Of a stretch of DNA of 9,116 nt, positions 5,289 to 9,116 are shown piece by piece (position 1 is the stretch's first letter; every line of letters starts with the position of its first letter). This DNA comes from an uncultured Lachnospiraceae bacterium. GTDB taxonomy: Bacteria > Bacillota > Clostridia > Lachnospirales > Lachnospiraceae. The stretch covers positions 1 to 9,116 of the forward strand of contig CAKRLN010000087.1 of NCBI GenBank assembly GCA_934359535.1. Direction: 5' to 3'. The position numbers were made by a program, and so were the translations under genes. Under the pieces are notes generated by a model. That model was not told where the DNA came from. It was given only the letters and a program-made list of their open reading frames with translations, and ran no database searches.

Positions 5289-5900
5289 ATGGAGATTTAT
5301 TCAGTTTTAGATGAAAAATTCCGTGCATACGGAAAAGTCTGGGATGACCTGGAATGCACAAAGATCATCCGTGAAATGGAGCATACACCACTCCCGGAGG
5401 ATGTCATTTATGTGCCATCCGTAGAAGAGATGGAAGCACAAAAAGAGGCAGAAGACTTTAAAAACCGTGTGTTTGGCGGACTTCCGATCCAGATCGGATA
5501 TTGTAATGGACACAATAAGAAATTAAATGCAGTAGAGTACCACAGAAATTCTGAGATCAACATTGCGGTAACAGATATGGTACTCCTTTTAGGAAGGCTT
5601 TTTGATGTAAAAGAGGATCATACCTATGATACTGCAAATATCGAAGCATTTTTCGTTCCGGCAGGAACCGTTGTCGAGATGTATGCGACAACATTGCACT
5701 ATGCACCTTGCAGCCAGGGCGGGGACGGATTTAAATGCGTTGTAATTCTTCCAAAGGGAACGAATACAGACATTGATTTTACCTTACAGGGCGGCGAGGA
5801 CCGGCTTATGACAGCAAAGAACAAATGGCTGATCGCGCATGAGGATGCAAACATTGAAGGCGCCTTTAACGGCTTACAGGGTGAAAATATTTCCATTTAA
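5289..5900 (+). CDS. DUF4867 family cupin-like protein
   Basis: A 203-residue cytosolic protein that I recognise as DUF4867, a family without established function. The sequence supports a cupin fold. VEYHRNSEIN (82-91) offers His85 and Glu89 as possible first-motif metal ligands. FFVPAGTVVEMYATTLHYAPC (121-141) offers Glu130 and His137 as second-motif ligands, in a layout reminiscent of ureidoglycolate lyase-type and lyxose isomerase-type cupins. The FKCVVILPKGTN strand follows. The N-terminal 60 residues, charged and helical, are probably outside the barrel. The start has AGGGGG six to ten bases upstream. It is first in an operon with a FucI-like isomerase (48-bp gap) and a xylulokinase. A role as sugar mutarotase, sugar isomerase or sugar-acid enzyme in that pathway is inferred, not shown. 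Confidence 0.85.
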   Translation: MEIYSVLDEKFRAYGKVWDDLECTKIIREMEHTPLPEDVIYVPSVEEMEAQKEAEDFKNRVFGGLPIQIGYCNGHNKKLNAVEYHRNSEINIAVTDMVLLLGRLFDVKEDHTYDTANIEAFFVPAGTVVEMYATTLHYAPCSQGGDGFKCVVILPKGTNTDIDFTLQGGEDRLMTAKNKWLIAHEDANIEGAFNGLQGENISI

Positions 5901-5948
5901 TCAAGAAGATGGTAGAAAATACGATTTTAATTTCAGGAGGAAAAGAAC

Positions 5949-7433
5949 ATGAGTAACATGCCAAATATCAAAATCGGAGTTGTTGCAGTCAGCAGAGACT
6001 GTTTCCCGGAAAGTCTTTCTGTAAATAGAAGAAAGGCATTAATCGATGCATACAAAGCAAAATACGGTGAGGAGCATATCTATGAGTGTCCGGTCTGCAT
6101 CGTTGAGAGTGAGATCCATATGGTCCAGGCTTTAGAGGACGTAAAAGCAGCAGGCTGTGATGCACTTGTTGTATACCTTGGAAACTTCGGACCTGAGATT
6201 TCCGAGACGCTGCTTGCTAAGCATTTTGACGGACCGAAAATGTTCATTGCAGCAGCAGAGGAGTCTGGAGACAGCTTAATGGATGGCCGTGGAGATGCTT
6301 ACTGTGGAATGTTAAATGCAAGCTATAACTTAAAGCTTCGCAACGTACAGGCTTACATTCCAGAGTATCCGGTAGGAACTGCCGGGGAATGCGCAGATAT
6401 GATCCATGAGTTTGAGCCGATCGCGCGCGCCATTGTTGCATTGAACAGCTTAAAGATCATCAGCTTCGGACCAAGACCATTAAACTTCTTAGCATGCAAT
6501 GCACCGATTAAGCAGTTATATAACCTTGGTGTTGAGATTGAGGAGAATTCTGAGCTTGATTTATTTGAAGCGTTCAACAAGCACGAAGGGGATGAAAGAA
6601 TTCCAGCTATTGTTGCTGAGATGGAAAAAGAGCTTGGTGCCGGAAATAAAAAACCGGAGGTTCTTCCAAAGCTTGCACAGTATGAGCTGACCTTAAAGGA
6701 TTGGGTAGAGGAGCACAGAGGCTACCGCAAATATGTTGCGATTGCTGGAAAATGCTGGCCTGCATTCCAGACACAGTTCGGATTTGTACCATGCTATGTA
6801 AACAGCCGTCTGACTGCACAGGGCATTCCGGTATCCTGTGAGGTTGATATCTACGGATGCTTAAGCGAGTTCATTGGAACTGTCGTAAGTGAGGATACCG
6901 TAACCTTACTGGATATCAATAACTCCGTACCCGCAGATATGTACAAAGAGGATATCGAGGGCAAATATCCATATACCTTAAAGGATACCTTCATGGGCTT
7001 CCATTGTGGAAATACCGCATCAAGCAAGCTTGCTTTCTGTGAGATGAGATATCAGAAGATCATGGCAAGAAGCCTTCCGATCGAGGTAACAAATGGAACC
7101 TTAGAGGGAGATATCAAGCCAGGCGATATTACCTTCTTCCGTCTGCAGAGCACCGCGGACTGCAAGCTGCGCGCTTACATCGCACACGGTGAGGTTCTTC
7201 CGGTTGCAACAAGATCCTTTGGTTCCATCGGAATTTTCGCAATTCCTGAGATGGGCAGATTCTACCGTCATGTACTGATCGAGAAGAATTTCCCACATCA
7301 CGGAGCCGTTGCATTTGGACATTACGGAAAAGCATTATATGAAGTATTCAAATACATCGGTGTACCGGTAGAAGAGATTGGTTACAACCAGCCTGCTGGT
7401 GACCGTTACCCAACGGAAAATCCATTTGCATAG
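5949..7433 (+). CDS. L-fucose/L-arabinose isomerase family protein (FucI-like, short form)
   Basis: A 494-residue sugar isomerase of the fucose/arabinose isomerase superfamily (COG2407 type), expected to interconvert an aldose and ketose with a divalent metal in the cytosol. It is about 100 residues shorter than E. coli FucI. The metal-site residues look conserved: Glu298 in SCEVDIYG and Asp322 in LLDINN are 24 apart, the same spacing as Glu337/Asp361 of E. coli FucI. C-terminal histidines (His352 in GFHCGN, His450/His451, His458) could supply the third ligand. The N-terminal half is Rossmann-like (KIGVVAVSRDCFP, 8-20). AGGAGG at 5935-5940 sets the start. The following xylulokinase suggests a pentose substrate whose ketose is xylulose- or ribulose-like. 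Substrates such as D-arabinose, L-fucose, D-xylose or a rare pentose cannot be separated by eye. Codon use is more biased than in the AraC-family gene, suggesting high expression. Confidence 0.85.
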   Translation: MSNMPNIKIGVVAVSRDCFPESLSVNRRKALIDAYKAKYGEEHIYECPVCIVESEIHMVQALEDVKAAGCDALVVYLGNFGPEISETLLAKHFDGPKMFIAAAEESGDSLMDGRGDAYCGMLNASYNLKLRNVQAYIPEYPVGTAGECADMIHEFEPIARAIVALNSLKIISFGPRPLNFLACNAPIKQLYNLGVEIEENSELDLFEAFNKHEGDERIPAIVAEMEKELGAGNKKPEVLPKLAQYELTLKDWVEEHRGYRKYVAIAGKCWPAFQTQFGFVPCYVNSRLTAQGIPVSCEVDIYGCLSEFIGTVVSEDTVTLLDINNSVPADMYKEDIEGKYPYTLKDTFMGFHCGNTASSKLAFCEMRYQKIMARSLPIEVTNGTLEGDIKPGDITFFRLQSTADCKLRAYIAHGEVLPVATRSFGSIGIFAIPEMGRFYRHVLIEKNFPHHGAVAFGHYGKALYEVFKYIGVPVEEIGYNQPAGDRYPTENPFA

Positions 7434-7442
7434 GAGGCACGT

Positions 7443-8900
7443 ATGTTATATATCGGAGTTGACCTTGGAACATCGGCAGTCAAGCTGCTTTTGATGGATC
7501 AGAATGGACAGATTATAAAAATTGCATCCCGTGAATATGCACTTTCCTTCCCACATCCGGGCTGGTCAGAGCAGAATCCATACGACTGGTTCAGCCAGTC
7601 GGTGGATGGGTTAAAGGAGCTTTTATCTGAGTGCGACAAGAGTGAGGTGGCTGGAATCAGCTTTGGCGGACAGATGCACGGCCTTGTTACCTTAGATGAG
7701 CATGATAAGGTAATCCGCCCGGCAATCTTATGGAATGATGGACGTACCACAGCAGAGACGGACTACTTAAATAATGAGATTGGAAAAGACAAGCTTTCGA
7801 AATACACGGCAAATATCGCGTTTGCAGGCTTTACCGCTCCAAAGATCCTCTGGATGCAGAAAAACGAACCAGAGCTCTGGGCGCGTGTGAGAAAGATCAT
7901 GCTTCCAAAGGATTATCTTGCATACCGTCTGTCCGGTACCTTCTGTACCGATTATTCGGATGCATCCGGAATGCTGCTTCTTGATGTGGAACACAAATGC
8001 TGGTCAAAAGAGATGCTTGATATCTGTCATGTGACGGAGGAGATGCTTCCGAAGCTGTACGAAAGCTACGAGGTTGTCGGGACGTTAAAAGCAGATATTG
8101 CGGGTGAGCTTGGTTTATCCCAGGAAGTAAAGATCATTGCTGGCGCCGGTGATAATGCAGCGGCAGCAGTTGGAACCGGAACGGTTGGCGCGGGGCGCTG
8201 TAATCTGTCCCTTGGAACAAGTGGAACACTGTTTATTTCCAGTGACAGGTTTGGTGTGGATGATCATAACGCGCTGCACTCCTTTGACCATGCGGACGGT
8301 GGCTATCATCTGATGGGCTGTATGTTATCCGCTGCTTCCTGCAACAAATGGTGGATGGATGAGATTTTAAAGACCAGGGATTATCCGGCGGAGCAGAAAA
8401 ATATTACAAAGCTTGGAGAAAACCATGTATTCTATCTTCCGTACCTGATGGGAGAGCGTTCACCGCACAACAATCCGGATGCCAGAGCCATGTTTATCGG
8501 AATGTCGATGGATACGACAAGAGAGGATATGACACAGGCGGTATTAGAAGGCGTTGCCTTTGGTCTCCGCGATTCCCTTGAGGTGGCAAGAAGCCTTGGA
8601 ATTAGAATCGAGCGGAGCAAGATCTGTGGCGGCGGAGCAAAAAGCCCGCTCTGGAGAACAATCATTGCAGCCGTTATGAATGTAAAGCTCGATATCATTG
8701 AAAGTGAAGAGGGACCGGGCTATGGTGGAGCAATTCTTGCAGCAGTTGGCTGTGGAGAATTTGCAGATGTGGAAACAGCATGCCAAAAGCTTGTGAAGGT
8801 TGTGGATACAATCGAGCCAGATCCAGAGCTTGTGGAAAAATACGAGGCACGTTATCAGGAATTCAAACGCCTGTACCCGGCAGTGAAGGGATTGTTCTAA
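7443..8900 (+). CDS. xylB: Xylulokinase (FGGY family carbohydrate kinase)
   Basis: Phosphorylates D-xylulose to D-xylulose 5-phosphate with ATP, feeding the pentose phosphate or phosphoketolase route. The 485-residue length matches the family. The N-terminal phosphate-binding loop GVDLGTSAVK is at 5-14, the xylulokinase hallmark QMHG at 77-80, and LWNDGR at 96-101. The segments FTAPKILW and LPKDYLAYRLSG (154-165) closely follow E. coli XylB. The catalytic base is Asp237 in AGAGDNAAAAVG. The C-terminal ATP-binding region has LSLGTSGT, YLMGERSPHNNPDA and GGGAKSPLWR. The ribosome binding site AGGAGG (7432-7437) overlaps the stop codon of the isomerase gene, so the two are tightly coupled. It is the last gene of the operon. 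Activity on ribulose or another ketopentose is possible given the FucI-like partner. Confidence 0.94.
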   Translation: MLYIGVDLGTSAVKLLLMDQNGQIIKIASREYALSFPHPGWSEQNPYDWFSQSVDGLKELLSECDKSEVAGISFGGQMHGLVTLDEHDKVIRPAILWNDGRTTAETDYLNNEIGKDKLSKYTANIAFAGFTAPKILWMQKNEPELWARVRKIMLPKDYLAYRLSGTFCTDYSDASGMLLLDVEHKCWSKEMLDICHVTEEMLPKLYESYEVVGTLKADIAGELGLSQEVKIIAGAGDNAAAAVGTGTVGAGRCNLSLGTSGTLFISSDRFGVDDHNALHSFDHADGGYHLMGCMLSAASCNKWWMDEILKTRDYPAEQKNITKLGENHVFYLPYLMGERSPHNNPDARAMFIGMSMDTTREDMTQAVLEGVAFGLRDSLEVARSLGIRIERSKICGGGAKSPLWRTIIAAVMNVKLDIIESEEGPGYGGAILAAVGCGEFADVETACQKLVKVVDTIEPDPELVEKYEARYQEFKRLYPAVKGLF

Positions 8901-8947
8901 AATGCTTTACAAGCAGCCATTCATTTGATAGAATAAAAAAGAACAAC

Positions 8948-8980
8948 GGAGTTCTCTGGAAACAGAGGACTCCTTTTTTT
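8948..8980 (+). terminator. Rho-independent terminator of the sugar operon
   Basis: An 11-bp stem (8948-8958 with 8963-8973, one G-U pair) is capped by a stable GAAA tetraloop (8959-8962) and followed by seven T (8974-8980). It starts 47 bases after the xylulokinase stop and separates the operon from the amidohydrolase-like gene. Confidence 0.95.
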
Positions 8981-8994
8981 ATGGGTGGTGACAT

Positions 8995-9116
8995 ATGGAA
9001 GCAGATTATATTATTTTAAGTGATGGGATTCTTCCATCGAAAAGCAAAAGGGTGCTTGACGGTGGGGTAGCAGTAAAGGGAAGCCAGATTGTGTGTGTTG
9101 GAACGAAGGAAGAGGT
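8995..9116 (+). CDS. Amidohydrolase family protein, N-terminal fragment
   Basis: The first 40 codons of a gene cut by the window end. The protein begins MEADYIILSDGILPS and continues with VLDGGVAVKGSQIVCVGTKEE. This is the two-strand N-terminal pattern of metal-dependent amidohydrolases (guanine/cytosine deaminase, SAH/MTA deaminase, SsnA and hydroxyatrazine hydrolase-like enzymes). The metal-binding HxH and the other catalytic residues are downstream of the window, so the substrate cannot be told. GGTGG lies six to ten bases before the ATG. It follows the operon terminator directly; no promoter is visible in the 14 bases between, so its promoter may overlap the terminator or lie upstream in the spacer 8901-8947. 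Confidence 0.75.
   Translation, partial: MEADYIILSDGILPSKSKRVLDGGVAVKGSQIVCVGTKEE

Noticed and set aside
8780..9019. Plus-strand open frame of 79 codons spanning the end of xylB and the terminator
   Set aside because: It is out of frame with xylB, crosses the terminator hairpin and overlaps the better amidohydrolase start at 8995.

Overview
The window looks like chromosomal DNA of a low-to-mid GC Firmicute. A motile, sugar-fermenting gut clostridium of the family Lachnospiraceae (Roseburia/Agathobacter type) fits best. This rests on strong AGGAGG ribosome binding sites, the ylmC/ymxH-nrdR pairing typical of spore-forming Firmicutes, a small protein of a type I associate with Lachnospiraceae, and a candidate flagellar sigma-28 promoter. 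The genus is an inference; nothing here proves it. All genes lie on the plus strand.

Left edge (1-151): the last codons of a truncated gene, possibly a tyrosine recombinase, then a short direct repeat and the leader of ychF. Housekeeping block (152-2126): the ATPase YchF, a long 27-bp-class hairpin that buries the ribosome binding site of the next gene, a YlmC/YmxH PRC-barrel protein, and the ribonucleotide reductase repressor NrdR behind a near-consensus sigma-A promoter.

Middle (2127-3027): a small conserved-looking protein of unknown function, preceded by a GCCGATAT sigma-28 type promoter and closed by a textbook terminator. A gene-free stretch of about 370 bp follows. It holds that terminator and a striking imperfect palindrome of about 209 bp (2789-2997), which is either a rod-shaped structured RNA (6S-like in size) or a TA-flanked palindromic miniature transposable element. 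It sits in the leader of the next operon.

Right half (3028-8980): yqeG (HAD phosphatase) and proC (proline synthesis) run straight into an AraC-family regulator whose start codon overlaps the proC stop. Behind it, after a promoter with an extended -10 and a poor -35, come three genes that look like one sugar-catabolic operon: a DUF4867 cupin-like protein, a short FucI-type aldose/ketose isomerase and a xylulokinase, ended by a strong terminator. The likely chemistry is aldopentose to ketopentose to ketopentose 5-phosphate, feeding the pentose phosphate pathway, under control of the AraC protein. The true substrate and the role of DUF4867 are not known from sequence. No transporter or glycosidase is present in the window.

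Right edge (8995-9116): the first 40 codons of an amidohydrolase-type gene, cut by the window end.
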